Shown here: piece after piece, positions 9,301 through 17,149 of the stretch
Layout: each line of letters begins with the position of its first letter
How positions within the stretch are numbered: the stretch's first letter is position 1
NCBI RefSeq assembly: GCF_001552215.1
Contig: NZ_BCQT01000006.1
Coordinates: 186,001 to 250,000, forward strand
Direction: 5' to 3'
Source: Actinomadura macra NBRC 14102
GTDB lineage: Bacteria > Actinomycetota > Actinomycetes > Streptosporangiales > Streptosporangiaceae
DNA: 64,000 nt
Made by a program: the position numbers and the translations under genes
Notes under the pieces: generated by a model
What the model saw: the letters and a program-made list of their open reading frames with translations, nothing else
Told to the model about the DNA's origin: nothing
Database searches by the model: none

Positions 9301-9370
9301 CAAGGGCGTTCTGCGCCGTGGAGCCCAGCCGGGCACCCAGGCGGAACAGCGTGCTGGCAACAGACGGCAT
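6359..9370 (-). CDS. Alpha/beta hydrolase - AMP-binding (acyl-CoA synthetase-like) fusion
   Basis: A 1003-aa two-domain protein. Residues about 40-370 form an alpha/beta hydrolase resembling PHA synthase/polyester-type enzymes, with nucleophile elbow GYSQGG (S143). Residues about 440-990 resemble ANL-family acyl-CoA synthetases: start MSLGLLLDEQAARMP, an A5-like FYASTEGE, and A7/A8 segments TGDLFRRDADGDFWLVGRD. The P-loop that normally reads like TSGTTGxPK is degenerate (FTGDGEHLRASR), so adenylation activity is uncertain. The start has GAGGGG upstream. It is the first gene of the operon with P450 and SDR; the context suggests acyl or lipid modification. A scaffold or acyltransferase role is also possible. 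Confidence 0.8.
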   Translation of the reverse strand: MPSVASTLFRLGARLGSTAQNALEVARFGGFDTDEDASPCEVVTEQRVYRLRHYFPGTGDGPVMLLVPPLMITAEVYDISSRVSAVGVLRRLGVDPWVVDFGAPEREPGGLERTITDHVLAVDDAVDRIRRITGRDVHLAGYSQGGMFVYQAAAYRRGEGIASVVTFGSPSDTSVGLPFGLPGWLAAEGIERIPDQLLGAFAVPGWVTRMGFQLLSPVKSVRSRVEFILQLHDRERLAPRERQRRFLEREGWVSWPGPALAEFVRQFIQHNRMLTGGFVIGDRLVTLADITCPVLTFVGEVDEIAPPPMVRGIRRAAPRAQVYEAALRAGHFGLVVGGLAIGQTWPAVAGWARWREGEGTLPDIVAPVAGDEEAPPAGLPGGPAGYGLQLAMGVGAGAARQAFMTAARAVRGTRQLAGEAAQNLPRLARLERISSDTRMSLGLLLDEQAARMPDEVFFLYQGRAHRHAAAKSRIDAVVRGLIHIGVRRGEPVGVLMGTRPTALALVAALSRLGAVAVLLRPDGDVPAEARLGQVTRVIADPEHAGRAARLDGVRAYLLGGRGSGERDELTDMELIDPEQVTLPGWYRPNPGRAGDLAFVVFTGDGEHLRASRVTNRRWALSAFGTASSAALSPADTVFSITPIQHPSALLMSLGGAVAGGARLALASAYDPETFWDEARRYGVTVASYTWTLLRDLVNAPPHPGERHHPVRLFIGSGMPRGLWRRVEERFAPARVLEFYASTEGETILVNLSGRKPGSLGRPMPGSAPVRLARYDLESGRLVEGPDGFAVECEPGEIGMLLARVRLSALGAVPFEGGRPPTPPVGGWRPMRSVFAPEDAWTITGDLFRRDADGDFWLVGRDAELIRTAEGIVPPGPIRDALGDLPCIDTVAVYGIPDGDTELAAAAVSLRGGPSAGRRSPGPRSPSREPLRPIDLTEALLRVEPALRPAIVRVVDEIPVTAGWRLRTAPLREEGVPAGGDGRTYARDGTGVYRPLIRADEMGG

Positions 9371-9527
9371 CGTCGACCCCTCACAACGTCAACGACATGG
9401 TGTCCGTAATTCCCAACTTATGCCAACACTCCCGTACCAGACGCACCAGACCGCCGGAGGAACCTGGAACCGCCCGCCCACCGTCCGAAGAAAGGCGCCT
9501 TATCGGACAGTAAGGAGTCCATCTGCA

Positions 9528-10094
9528 ATGGTCTCTCCACCGATCGATCCCTCCCGATCCTCAAGCTCGCGCGCGGCTCCAACCGTCGAGGAACAGCTCA
9601 AGACGGTGCACTGGCACCTCACGCGATGCGACCAGCTGCGAGCCGGCGTGGCCGCCCGCGCGGGCACGGTGCTCAGCACGAACGCCCTCGTGATCGCCGG
9701 GGTCGCCCTGTCGCTACGGAGCCAGAGAACGGACGCCTTCCTCATAACGCTCGCCATGGCGGCGCTCGCCTGCGTCGTCGTCTCCGTCAGCAATGCCGCG
9801 TTGACACTGATGTCGGTTCGGAACTGGCAACGCCAGTTCGGGGAGCCGGACACACCCTCCGCGTTCCTGTACTGCTACTCCGAGACCGGCGAGACCTCGC
9901 AAACCTTCGACGGCTTCAGGCAACGGGTGACGAGAGCGTCCGCCGACGACCTCCTCGACTTCGCGCTCGCCGAGTTATGGCGGTGCGGGCGTTTGCATGC
10001 GTATCGGTACAGGAGGCTCCGCGTGGCGACGCGCTGGCTCCTCGCGGCGCTCATCTTCTTCCTGGCGACGGGCGCCGCCTCGATGCTCCACTGA
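9528..10094 (+). CDS. Three-TM membrane protein, Pycsar-effector/SLATT-like architecture
   Basis: A 188-aa protein with a soluble N-terminal helix (residues 20-45), two closely spaced membrane helices (about 47-63 and 70-95), a cytoplasmic helical stretch of about 70 residues, and a C-terminal membrane helix (169-187). AAGGAG 10 nt upstream sets the ATG at 9528; the frame is open to 9273 but that part overlaps the divergent gene. The 2+1 TM layout resembles small membrane effectors (PycTM/DUF5706 or SLATT families). This is architecture only, and no nucleotide cyclase lies next to it. Function otherwise unknown. Confidence 0.6.
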   Translation: MVSPPIDPSRSSSSRAAPTVEEQLKTVHWHLTRCDQLRAGVAARAGTVLSTNALVIAGVALSLRSQRTDAFLITLAMAALACVVVSVSNAALTLMSVRNWQRQFGEPDTPSAFLYCYSETGETSQTFDGFRQRVTRASADDLLDFALAELWRCGRLHAYRYRRLRVATRWLLAALIFFLATGAASMLH

Positions 10095-10269
10095 CCCCTG
10101 GGGGAGGTGAGAACAGCCTGGTCGTGATGTCAATCCCCGGTGTTCGGGATGTCCACCGAGCCGCTCGGTGGCCGAGACTCGTGGTCGTAGGGGAAACAGG
10201 GCGGGCCTGCTCGGCGGACCCGTTGAACCAGGTGGACACGCAGCGGACTCATGAGGGGGTTGTCACATC

Positions 10270-11454
10270 ATGATCACGGGGGCGACGGGCGCGGCGCGGG
10301 GGCTCGCGGCAGGGGTGGTCCCAGGCCGGTGGTCGGCGGCGGGGGAACTGCCGAAGGCCACGTGGCTGGCCACGAACACGGCGGTGCTGCTGGGCGATGG
10401 CACCGTACTGCTGGCCGGCGGGGAGGACGCACGGCGCAACGCGTTCGGCGAGGCGTCGGTGTACGACCCGGGCACCAACGCCTGGAGGCCGACCGGGGCG
10501 CTGACCGCGACCCGCAGGCTGCACACGCTCACCCGCCTCGCGGACGGGCGGGTCCTGGCCGCCGGCGGGATCGGCGGGACGTTCTCGGTTCCGCCGGGCG
10601 AACTCGCGTCGGCCGAGATCTACGATCCGTCCACGGAAACGTGGACGCCGACGGGAAGCATGGGTCAGGCTCGCTACTTCCATTCCGCGAACCTGCTGCC
10701 GGACGGCCGGGTGCTCGTCGCGGGCGGCACCTCGGTCCGCGACGACGAGTCCTACCGGACGCTGGACTCGGCCGAGCTGTTCGACCCCGACACCGGCACC
10801 TGGTCCGAGACCGGTCCGATGACCGGCGCCCGGACCGGGCACCCCGCCGTGTCGCTGCTCGACGGCCGGGTGCTGGCGGCCGGCGGCATGGTGATCGTCA
10901 CCCGGGACGACGCCGCCGGCATCTCCCACTGCGAGATCTACGACCCCGCGAGCGGGACGTGGAAGCCGACCGGGAACCTCCTCACGCCGCGGATCAGCGC
11001 GGAGGCGGCACCGCTGCCGGACGGTTCGGTGCTGCTGACCGGCGGTGGTCAGGGCATCTTCCAGGACTGGGACTACAGCCCGTACAGCATGTCCTCGACC
11101 GAGCGCTTCGACCCGGCCACCGGGCGGTGGAGCGCGTCCGAGGACATGCCGTGGGCCCTGAGCTTCCACCGCGCCGTGCCGCTGCCGTCCGGGAAGGTCC
11201 TGGTGGTGGGCGGCACCGACACCGGGTGCGTGGACGTCGGCTACCGGGCGACGTTCATCTACGACCCGGCCGCGCGGACCTGGGGCATCGCGGGAGGGCT
11301 GAGCGTGGGCCGCTGGGACTTCGCGGCCGTCGGCCTGGCCGACGGGCGCGTGCTCGCCGCGGGCGGTATCGCCCTCGGCCCGCTGGCCACGGCGAGCGGG
11401 GCCGCACTGGAGCTGACCGCCACCGCCGAGCTCTTCACCCCTGACCGGCCCTAG
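10270..11454 (+). CDS. Kelch-repeat beta-propeller protein
   Basis: A 394-aa protein made of about six repeats of roughly 50-60 residues. Each has the Kelch signature: a DGRVLxAGG-type double-glycine strand (for example LADGRVLAAGG, LPDGRVLVAGG) followed by ExYDPxTxTWxPTG. Such propellers bind proteins or sugars, and some belong to galactose-oxidase-like secreted proteins, but no copper-ligand motif or clear signal peptide is visible. The ATG at 10270 has a purine-rich gggggt about 15 nt upstream. It is convergent with the small membrane protein gene at 11500. Confidence 0.75.
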   Translation: MITGATGAARGLAAGVVPGRWSAAGELPKATWLATNTAVLLGDGTVLLAGGEDARRNAFGEASVYDPGTNAWRPTGALTATRRLHTLTRLADGRVLAAGGIGGTFSVPPGELASAEIYDPSTETWTPTGSMGQARYFHSANLLPDGRVLVAGGTSVRDDESYRTLDSAELFDPDTGTWSETGPMTGARTGHPAVSLLDGRVLAAGGMVIVTRDDAAGISHCEIYDPASGTWKPTGNLLTPRISAEAAPLPDGSVLLTGGGQGIFQDWDYSPYSMSSTERFDPATGRWSASEDMPWALSFHRAVPLPSGKVLVVGGTDTGCVDVGYRATFIYDPAARTWGIAGGLSVGRWDFAAVGLADGRVLAAGGIALGPLATASGAALELTATAELFTPDRP

Positions 11455-11499
11455 GGCGATCGGGGGCGCCGAGTTGACGTAGTCGGCCTCGTCACCGGG

Positions 11500-11862
11500 T
11501 CAGGCGGCGGGTTCGCGCTCGGTCAGGGACAGCGCGCAGAAGACCAGGCCCGCCACCAGCCCGGCGCACTGAAGGATGGTGCCGGCAAAGGCGAGGAAGT
11601 CCCCAGGGTCGCCGAGGGCGTCCCGCGCGTTGTCATTGACCACCGCGCCGAACGACAGGAAGACCGCGATCAGCGTCGGCACGGCGAGCGCCCATTTCGG
11701 GCGGACGAGCAGGGCGACCAGCGCCCCGGCCGTGAGGATCAGCAGCCCGGGCGGGACCACCGGGTAGTCCATTCCCCCGGCGATCTGTACCGGAATGGCC
11801 ACGGCGGCGGCCGCCAGCCCCGCTGCGGCGAGCCTGCGGTAGGTGGACGAGGCGACGTACAT
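11500..11862 (-). CDS. Small four-TM membrane protein, 120 aa
   Basis: Starts MYVASSTYRRLAAAG with GAGGAA 7 nt upstream. Four hydrophobic segments (about residues 9-28, 33-50, 54-72 and 90-112) are separated by short loops, with a polar C-terminus. The layout resembles small uncharacterised integral membrane proteins of actinomycetes. No functional motif. Bases 11863-12126 upstream hold no convincing gene, only short open frames without a recognisable product. Confidence 0.6.
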   Translation of the reverse strand: MYVASSTYRRLAAAGLAAAAVAIPVQIAGGMDYPVVPPGLLILTAGALVALLVRPKWALAVPTLIAVFLSFGAVVNDNARDALGDPGDFLAFAGTILQCAGLVAGLVFCALSLTEREPAA

Positions 11863-12126
11863 GATCGGTTCCTCACGACGGCTGGTCACGACACGACCAT
11901 CGTCGGAGGGGGACGCGCGCCCCGTCGTCGTCGCCAGGGAGGCTCCGCGGCTACGCCACCGGGCGTAGATCAAGCCGGGCCGGCGTCACCCGCGGAATGG
12001 ACGGCGAACGCGCCCTCGACATCTTCCCTGGGTGAGCAGCGCGGTGTTCGAAATCCCCCAGAAGGCCCTGGCCGCCGACGCCTACGGCCAGATCGTCGTC
12101 CCGGTCCTGGAACAGCGGCGGTGTGA

Positions 12127-12496
12127 TCAGGCAAACGGTCGATCCCGCCGCGGCGACACACGACCGGCCACCAACCGCCACCCCAGCAGCACCAGCGCGA
12201 GGAAGGCGAGAGCGACGACCACGAACGCGAAGGCCGTCCCCTGCCCGGACACCACCCGCAGCACCATCCCCACGGCCACGGTCACGAGCCAGACCCCGAC
12301 CCCCACGGGCACCACCCCGTCCGCCCGCCGCCAAGGCCCGCAAGGCTCCCCACCCCGCCACGAGCCCCACCAGGAACGGCCACGCGGTGGTCGCGAACCC
12401 CGTCACGCTCCCCGCCTCGTCATGGGAGGCCCGCCCGATGGCGACGAAGGCGAGCACACCGCACACATCCAGCCCACCAGCAACAAGATTCCGCAC
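12127..12496 (-). pseudogene. DUF3054 membrane protein, frameshifted
   Basis: Read from GTG 12496, the minus strand encodes VRNLVAGGLDVCGVLAFVAIGR then ASHDEAG, the N-terminal signature of DUF3054 proteins. The typical C-terminal half (GVGVWLVTVAVGMVLR and LLGWRLVAG) continues in a different frame ending at 12127. The two halves join if one T of the CCTTGG at about 12331-12336 is removed, so a single-base insertion breaks the gene. It could be a true pseudogene or an assembly error. It lies just outside the left attachment site of the integrated element. Confidence 0.65.
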
Positions 12497-12540
12497 AAGA
12501 AAAAGATAAGCCCGCCCAGCAGACCCCCAAGAGGGGAGTA

Positions 12541-12723
12541 AGGCCCAGAGCCCCACAAGGGGTCGAGGGGCGAAGCCCAGGGGGCAAGGGGCGAAGCCCC
12601 GAGGGGGGCGTGGGGGGCGGAGCCCCCCACATCGGGGGGTCCGGGGGGTCGCCCCCCGGGAATGGCGAAGGGGCCCGCGGGGAAGTGCGCCAAAAGCGCA
12701 CGACCACACGGACCCCAGGAACC
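12541..12723. repeat. GC-rich REP-like region, duplicated at 41.2-41.5 kb
   Basis: The segment is built of short hairpin units such as ggggc-gaa-gcccc and ggggc-gga-gcccc. From about 12609 through the tRNA fragment to 12761 it is nearly identical (one indel in a C run) to 41362-41515, the sequence downstream of the second tRNA-fMet. It represents the original 3' flank of the tRNA-fMet gene used as integration site. Minus-strand transcripts through it would fold into strong hairpins, so it may also end tRNA transcription. Confidence 0.75.
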
Positions 12724-12761
12724 GTAGCGGGGGCAGGATTTGAACCTGCGACCTCTGGGTT
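12724..12761. repeat. attL: displaced 3' end of tRNA-fMet
   Basis: 38 bp identical to 31438-31475, running from the base after the anticodon through the T-arm and acceptor end of the tRNA (minus sense). The sequence diverges immediately inside the element after gggtt. The bases outside (ccgtagcg) match the second chromosomal tRNA-fMet locus and lack an encoded CCA. Confidence 0.85.
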
Positions 12762-12888
12762 TTGAGACGCGTGCGGCGTTCAAGTCGGTCCCAGGCGATG
12801 CCATTTTCTCCAGGTATTCTCCCAGGTAGAGCACATGATCGCCGTGCTCGTGAATGTCCGACAGTGCTCATTAGTAGCGCCCTTTCCG

Positions 12889-12912
12889 CGGACGAATCAC
12901 GGACGAATGATC
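12889..12912. promoter_or_regulatory. Candidate integrase arm-type site, left
   Basis: cggacgaatcacggacgaat plus gatc, a tandem pair of cggacgaat units. A copy with two mismatches lies at 31362-31385 near the other end. Located 127 bp inside the core repeat and just upstream of int. Paired short repeats flanking the core of a tRNA-integrating element are typical of integrase arm-binding sites; the role is inferred. Confidence 0.5.
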
Positions 12913-13093
12913 GACCTGGGAGCCCCCCCGCCGTGGGATATGCGAAAAAGCGCCGCAACAAGCCGGCAAGTACCGCTACACCGCCTGCTACATCGACGGC
13001 TGCGGACGGCTGCGGTCGGCGGGAACCTTCTCCAGCAAGAAGGACACCGACCGAGCTTGGCAGGCCGCCGAGACGAAGCTCGCCGAGGGCCGC

Positions 13094-14278
13094 GTGGGTG
13101 ACCCCGCCCGTGGCCGTCAGAAGTTCCGCAAGTACGTCGAGGAGACTTGGCTTCCGCACCATCAGATGGAGCACAGCACCCGCGAGGGCTACACCTACTC
13201 CATCGGCAAGCACGTAATGCCCGAGTTCGGCGACATGAGGATGATCGACATCCTGCCCGAACACGTCCGCGAGTGGATCACAAAGCTCAAGCAGCAGGGC
13301 GTCACCCCCGCCACGATCCGGAACAACAAGATGATCCTGTCGGCGATCCTGGCCACCGCGCTGGACGACCAGGTGGTCTTCCTCAACGCCTGCCATGGCG
13401 TCAAGACCCCACCCGTGCCCCGGAAGCCGTTGCAGATCATCACCCCGGAGCAGTTCGACGACCTGTACCACCATCTGCCAACCGAGGACTTTTGGTTGCT
13501 CGCCGAGACCGAAATCGAAAGCGGCCTGCGCTGGGGCGAGCTGGCTGAACTCCGCGTCCGCGACCTCAACGTCCGGTTCCGGATCCTGACCGTCAGCCGC
13601 ACCGTGGTCGAACTCAACCCCAAATTCCACCCCGATGGAAAGCGGTTCCAGGTGAAGGGCTACCCCAAGGACCACGACTTCCGCCGCTTCAAGCTCAGCA
13701 CCCAGATCGTCGACAAGCTGGCCCAGCACATCACCTCGCACGGCTTGAGCTCCGACGATCTGCTGTTCTCCGTCACCGAACGCGCATCAACCAGACCGCA
13801 GCTGCGCGTCGTCCCAGACCGGGACGAGCTGGGCTGGACCGAACCGAACGCCAAGGGCCGCCGCTATAAGCACGGCACCCTGTCGGCCTACAACTCCGGC
13901 CCCTGCCGCTGCGACCACTGCCGAGCAGCCTTCGCCCTCTACCGCGCCCAGCGCCGCAGCAGCGGCAAGGACGAGCCACGCAAGCCCCGCACCCGAGCGT
14001 CCGACGCCGACGGGCACATCTCTCGTGACTGGTTCCGGCGACAGATCTGGGTACCCGCCGTGACCGCCGCCGGACTGGACTTCCGGCCGACGATGCGCGA
14101 TATGCGCCACGCGCATGCGTCCTGGCTCCTTGCCGGTGGCGCCGATCTCCAGGTCGTCAAGGAACGCCTTGGCCACGGCTCGATCGCCACCACCAGGCGC
14201 TACCTGCACACCCTCCCAGACGCCGATGAGACCGCACTGGACGCCATGGCCAAGACCCGCAGCCGAGCCGCCCGCTAA
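13094..14278 (+). CDS. int: Tyrosine recombinase (integrase), N-terminus frameshifted
   Basis: Site-specific integrase of the element. The intact frame gives 394 aa with an N-terminal SAM-like core-binding domain, the first catalytic arginine in GLRWGEL (R146), RDMRHAHAS at 335-343, LGHGS and the nucleophile tyrosine at about residue 370 (RRYLH). An inserted HGT...CRCDHC segment (about residues 255-285) looks like a small zinc-binding loop. The usual first 50 residues are present upstream but split: GTG 12933 encodes VGYAKKRRNK, then the frame shifts by one base at about 12964 to GKYRYTACYIDGCGRL and joins the main frame. Either the gene is broken, a base is missing in the sequence, or the GTG at 13094 is used. 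Confidence 0.85.
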   Translation: MGDPARGRQKFRKYVEETWLPHHQMEHSTREGYTYSIGKHVMPEFGDMRMIDILPEHVREWITKLKQQGVTPATIRNNKMILSAILATALDDQVVFLNACHGVKTPPVPRKPLQIITPEQFDDLYHHLPTEDFWLLAETEIESGLRWGELAELRVRDLNVRFRILTVSRTVVELNPKFHPDGKRFQVKGYPKDHDFRRFKLSTQIVDKLAQHITSHGLSSDDLLFSVTERASTRPQLRVVPDRDELGWTEPNAKGRRYKHGTLSAYNSGPCRCDHCRAAFALYRAQRRSSGKDEPRKPRTRASDADGHISRDWFRRQIWVPAVTAAGLDFRPTMRDMRHAHASWLLAGGADLQVVKERLGHGSIATTRRYLHTLPDADETALDAMAKTRSRAAR

Positions 14279-14322
14279 CCGCCGTCCCCTCACATGCGTA
14301 TCGACGAGGCAACAGGCATCTG

Positions 14323-15222
14323 ATGACGATCGCACTCCGAGACCAGCACCCCGACCACACCGCCAGCTCAGCAGACGAGCACAGCGGGCACGACAACACC
14401 CGCCGCGTCGCGAACTGGGTTCACGCCCCTGCAACCCCGCACCGCGTACCCGTAGGCGACCGGATGATCCGGATCTCGACGACCACCGTAGTCATCGTGG
14501 TCGCGGCCGTCGCCGCCTACGTGTCCTACCGGCACGCCTACGAGCTCATCCGCGCCAAGGGCGAAGACCACGCGACCGCCGTGGTCATGCCGATCACCGT
14601 CGACGGGCTGATCTTCGCCGCCTCCATGACCATGCTGGACGCCACCCGCCGCGGCAACAAGATCCCCAACCTGGCCCGATGGACGCTCGGCTTGGGCATC
14701 ACCGCCAGCGTGCTGGCCAACATCGCCCACGGCATCGCCCACGGCCCTATCGGGGCCATCATCGCCGGCTGGCCCGCCCTCGCACTCGTCCTCATCTACG
14801 AACTACTGATGACACTCATCCGAGGCAGTCACACACCCGGCAACACGCCACCGAACCCCTCCGTACCCGGGCCGCACCCGCTCGTACCCGCCGTACCTGA
14901 ACCCGCCGTCAGCGCCTACCCGGCGGAACCCGGCGACAGCGCTGGGCCGGACACCGCCACCGATGCACTTGCGGTTCAAACACGCTCGCTGTTTGCCGAC
15001 GACATCGCCGCAGGACGCCGCCCGAGCATCCGCGCCCCCGTCGAGCCCTCCACATCGGACAAGCCAAAACCCAACAAGTCCAAGCACACCTCACCGAGCC
15101 ACCAGCGTGACCGGCTCCGTGAAGCACCGGCCCCGCCTGGCACGTCGCCGCCGAAGGCGACCAGGCCCCGGAATCGTTTTGCCACGCGCACACGAAATGG
15201 AATGAAATGGCTGATGGACTGA
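14323..15222 (+). CDS. DUF2637 membrane protein (Spd/transfer-type)
   Basis: A 299-aa protein with a polar N-terminus, four membrane helices between about residues 50 and 165, and a proline/serine-rich cytoplasmic tail. The core YRHAYELIRAKGEDHATA and PITVDGLIFAASMTML is the DUF2637 signature, a family common on actinomycete integrative elements and plasmids, where it accompanies spread and transfer functions. The next gene overlaps its 3' end by 16 nt, so the two are probably translationally coupled. Its presence next to int is consistent with a maintenance or transfer role, but its biochemical function is unknown. Confidence 0.75.
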   Translation: MTIALRDQHPDHTASSADEHSGHDNTRRVANWVHAPATPHRVPVGDRMIRISTTTVVIVVAAVAAYVSYRHAYELIRAKGEDHATAVVMPITVDGLIFAASMTMLDATRRGNKIPNLARWTLGLGITASVLANIAHGIAHGPIGAIIAGWPALALVLIYELLMTLIRGSHTPGNTPPNPSVPGPHPLVPAVPEPAVSAYPAEPGDSAGPDTATDALAVQTRSLFADDIAAGRRPSIRAPVEPSTSDKPKPNKSKHTSPSHQRDRLREAPAPPGTSPPKATRPRNRFATRTRNGMKWLMD

Positions 15223-16136
15223 GTGGCACGCCGGAGTCACCCACCACACCGACCAGTGCTCCATCAAGCGGCTCCGATGCAGACGCGGGAACACCGACAT
15301 GCACATTTCCCGGGTGCACCCGCCCCCGCCGCCCGGCCAAACCCGGATCAGGCAACAAGCCGCGCTACTGCGACCTGACCGACGCCGACGGCAGACTCGT
15401 TCACACAGCCTCCACGGCGTACAAGGCCCGCAACCCTCCATCCGGCACCACCTCGACCAACGGTCGCCCAGCCCCCAAGAGTCCGTTCACCGACTCAGTC
15501 ACTACGGCCTCACAGGCTCGAGACCAAGTGCAAACCCTCGTCGCCGTGCTGGCCGACAGCCTCGCCGAGTTCCAGTCCGCGATGGAGCACATCACCGACA
15601 CCCAAACTGCCGAGGCTGAGATCCAGGCCATCCGCGCCGAGGCGACCCAGCAGATCGCGCAGGCCCAAGAAGCACTCGCCCGCCAAACCCAACGCCGCCA
15701 CCAAGCCGAAGAAGCCGCCGAAAAGGCGCGCAAGGCCGCCACAGAACTCTCTGCCCAGCGCGACACAGCCGACCAGGCCCGCCAACAAGCCGAGCAGGCC
15801 AGCCGTAAAGCCGAACAACGCGCCATCCAAGCCGTGCAAGATGCCGACAACGCGATTTCCCAAGCCCGACGAGGCGAAGCCGAAGCGAAAGCCGCAACCG
15901 ACCGAGTTCACGCCGAGACCACCGCGCACCTGACCGAACTGCGAAGCGTTAACGAGCAGCGCATCACGGAACTGACCACCGCTCTGGAAGAAGCACGCCA
16001 CCGCGCACAGCGCGCCGAAGCAGCACTGGACTCCCTAGCCGCCGACCACCAGGATCTGCAGAACCGCGTCCGCGACCTCACAGCCCAACTCACCAAACTC
16101 CGCAGCCGGCCAGACCAGCCCAACGAGCCCGCCTAG
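15207..16136 (+). CDS. Coiled-coil protein with N-terminal Cys cluster (KfrA-like)
   Basis: 309 aa. The first 60 residues contain a putative zinc-binding cluster (CTFPGC, then C about 20 residues later in RYCD). Residues about 100-300 are an almost uninterrupted heptad-rich coiled coil (many Ala, Gln, Glu, Arg). This resembles KfrA-type plasmid DNA-binding/coiled-coil proteins linked to replicon stability, but an HTH is not obvious, so the comparison is by architecture. It overlaps the DUF2637 gene start-to-end and is convergent with the kinase-like gene at 16316. The 180 bp between them hold no gene. Confidence 0.65.
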   Translation: MADGLSGTPESPTTPTSAPSSGSDADAGTPTCTFPGCTRPRRPAKPGSGNKPRYCDLTDADGRLVHTASTAYKARNPPSGTTSTNGRPAPKSPFTDSVTTASQARDQVQTLVAVLADSLAEFQSAMEHITDTQTAEAEIQAIRAEATQQIAQAQEALARQTQRRHQAEEAAEKARKAATELSAQRDTADQARQQAEQASRKAEQRAIQAVQDADNAISQARRGEAEAKAATDRVHAETTAHLTELRSVNEQRITELTTALEEARHRAQRAEAALDSLAADHQDLQNRVRDLTAQLTKLRSRPDQPNEPA

Positions 16137-16315
16137 TAGCGCGACCGACGAACAAGCGTGACGGCTTCTCAGAGATGCGAAGCCGCCCCGGCGGCTGTGG
16201 CCAACCATCCAGTCGATGGCTCAGGTCATTGGAAGCAAGGTCCAGCACCGTGGGGACTGGTGACAGCAACGCTTCCACCTCTCGCCCGAAGATCGACCCG
16301 TCCGCGCGTAGGTCG

Positions 16316-17128
16316 TTACCGCCCATCCCCCAGCCGATGATCAGCCCACTGCCGGGCGGCCTCGGCGTGCTCTCTCGCCCAGTCGGCGTCATTGGCGGCA
16401 AGGTTGAGCTTCCATTTGTCGGCGAAGACGCGGCTGAACAGATCGATGGTCGCCTGGTCGGTGTTCGTCCACACGGGGAATCGGGAGAGCCATGCCTCCG
16501 CCTCGGCGGGCGTGTGCCCGGCCTTCAGCAGCCAGGGAACGAGCAACGCCAGCTCCAGGAACGCGGCACCACGGCCGACGAACGCCCAGTCCACCAGGTA
16601 GACCGTCCCATCGTCACCGACCAGCACGTTGGCGGGGTTCAGATCGGCGTGCAGCATCGTGTCGCCAGCGAGCATGGTGACGTCGGCCATCGCCTCCCAG
16701 CGTCGCTCGACGCGCTTGCGTTCGAGCACCGGCGGGACTGGGTGAGCCTGGAGGCCGTCGATGACCTTAGTCAAGACGTCCAGGTCCGCCGAACCCGGCG
16801 TGTAGTCGGCGTGGCGAGCCTGGACGTGCTCGAAGGCCAAGACGAGCCACCCCCCGGCCTCCACCATCCAGTGAAGGCGGGGGGCGTACTCGGTGACGTG
16901 GGGATTGATCGCGGCTTCCCAGCGCAGGGACCGGACCTCTGGGCCATCAGTGTCCGGCTCGGTCTTGCGGGCAGCCTTGACGAACAACCGCCCGCTGCCC
17001 GCGTGGACGGTCGCGGCGATGTCCGCGTGATTGCCAGCGGGCGCAGGCTCGACCCCGTGGATCGGCCCGGTGTGCGCCGTAATCGCCCCGAGCACCTCGG
17101 ACGGCAGTGCGGACCAGTCGCTACGCAT
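16316..17128 (-). CDS. Aminoglycoside-phosphotransferase-fold kinase
   Basis: 270 aa with the catalytic loop of the APH/choline-kinase superfamily, HADLNPANVL (H160, D162), and the metal-binding VDW at 179-181. An N-terminal lysine (FVKAARK, about 51-54) could be the ATP-binding lysine. It phosphorylates a small hydroxylated molecule in known relatives; substrate unknown. The start codon lies 21 nt after the stop of the GRDP-like gene, so the two form an operon. A resistance gene is one possibility, but these generic APH proteins often have metabolic roles. Confidence 0.75.
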   Translation of the reverse strand: MRSDWSALPSEVLGAITAHTGPIHGVEPAPAGNHADIAATVHAGSGRLFVKAARKTEPDTDGPEVRSLRWEAAINPHVTEYAPRLHWMVEAGGWLVLAFEHVQARHADYTPGSADLDVLTKVIDGLQAHPVPPVLERKRVERRWEAMADVTMLAGDTMLHADLNPANVLVGDDGTVYLVDWAFVGRGAAFLELALLVPWLLKAGHTPAEAEAWLSRFPVWTNTDQATIDLFSRVFADKWKLNLAANDADWAREHAEAARQWADHRLGDGR

Positions 17129-17149
17129 TGATCAATCCCCGTCGTCGAA

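Noticed and set aside
7247..9409. 720-aa plus-strand open frame
   Set aside because: Shadow of the hydrolase/acyl-CoA-synthetase fusion; His/Arg/Pro-rich with no domain.
9528..10094. Complete Pycsar or CBASS system
   Set aside because: No cyclase gene lies next to the three-TM protein; only the effector-like topology is seen.
12541..12723. CRISPR-like array of short repeats
   Set aside because: The units are degenerate GC hairpins without regular spacing or unique spacers, and no cas genes are present.
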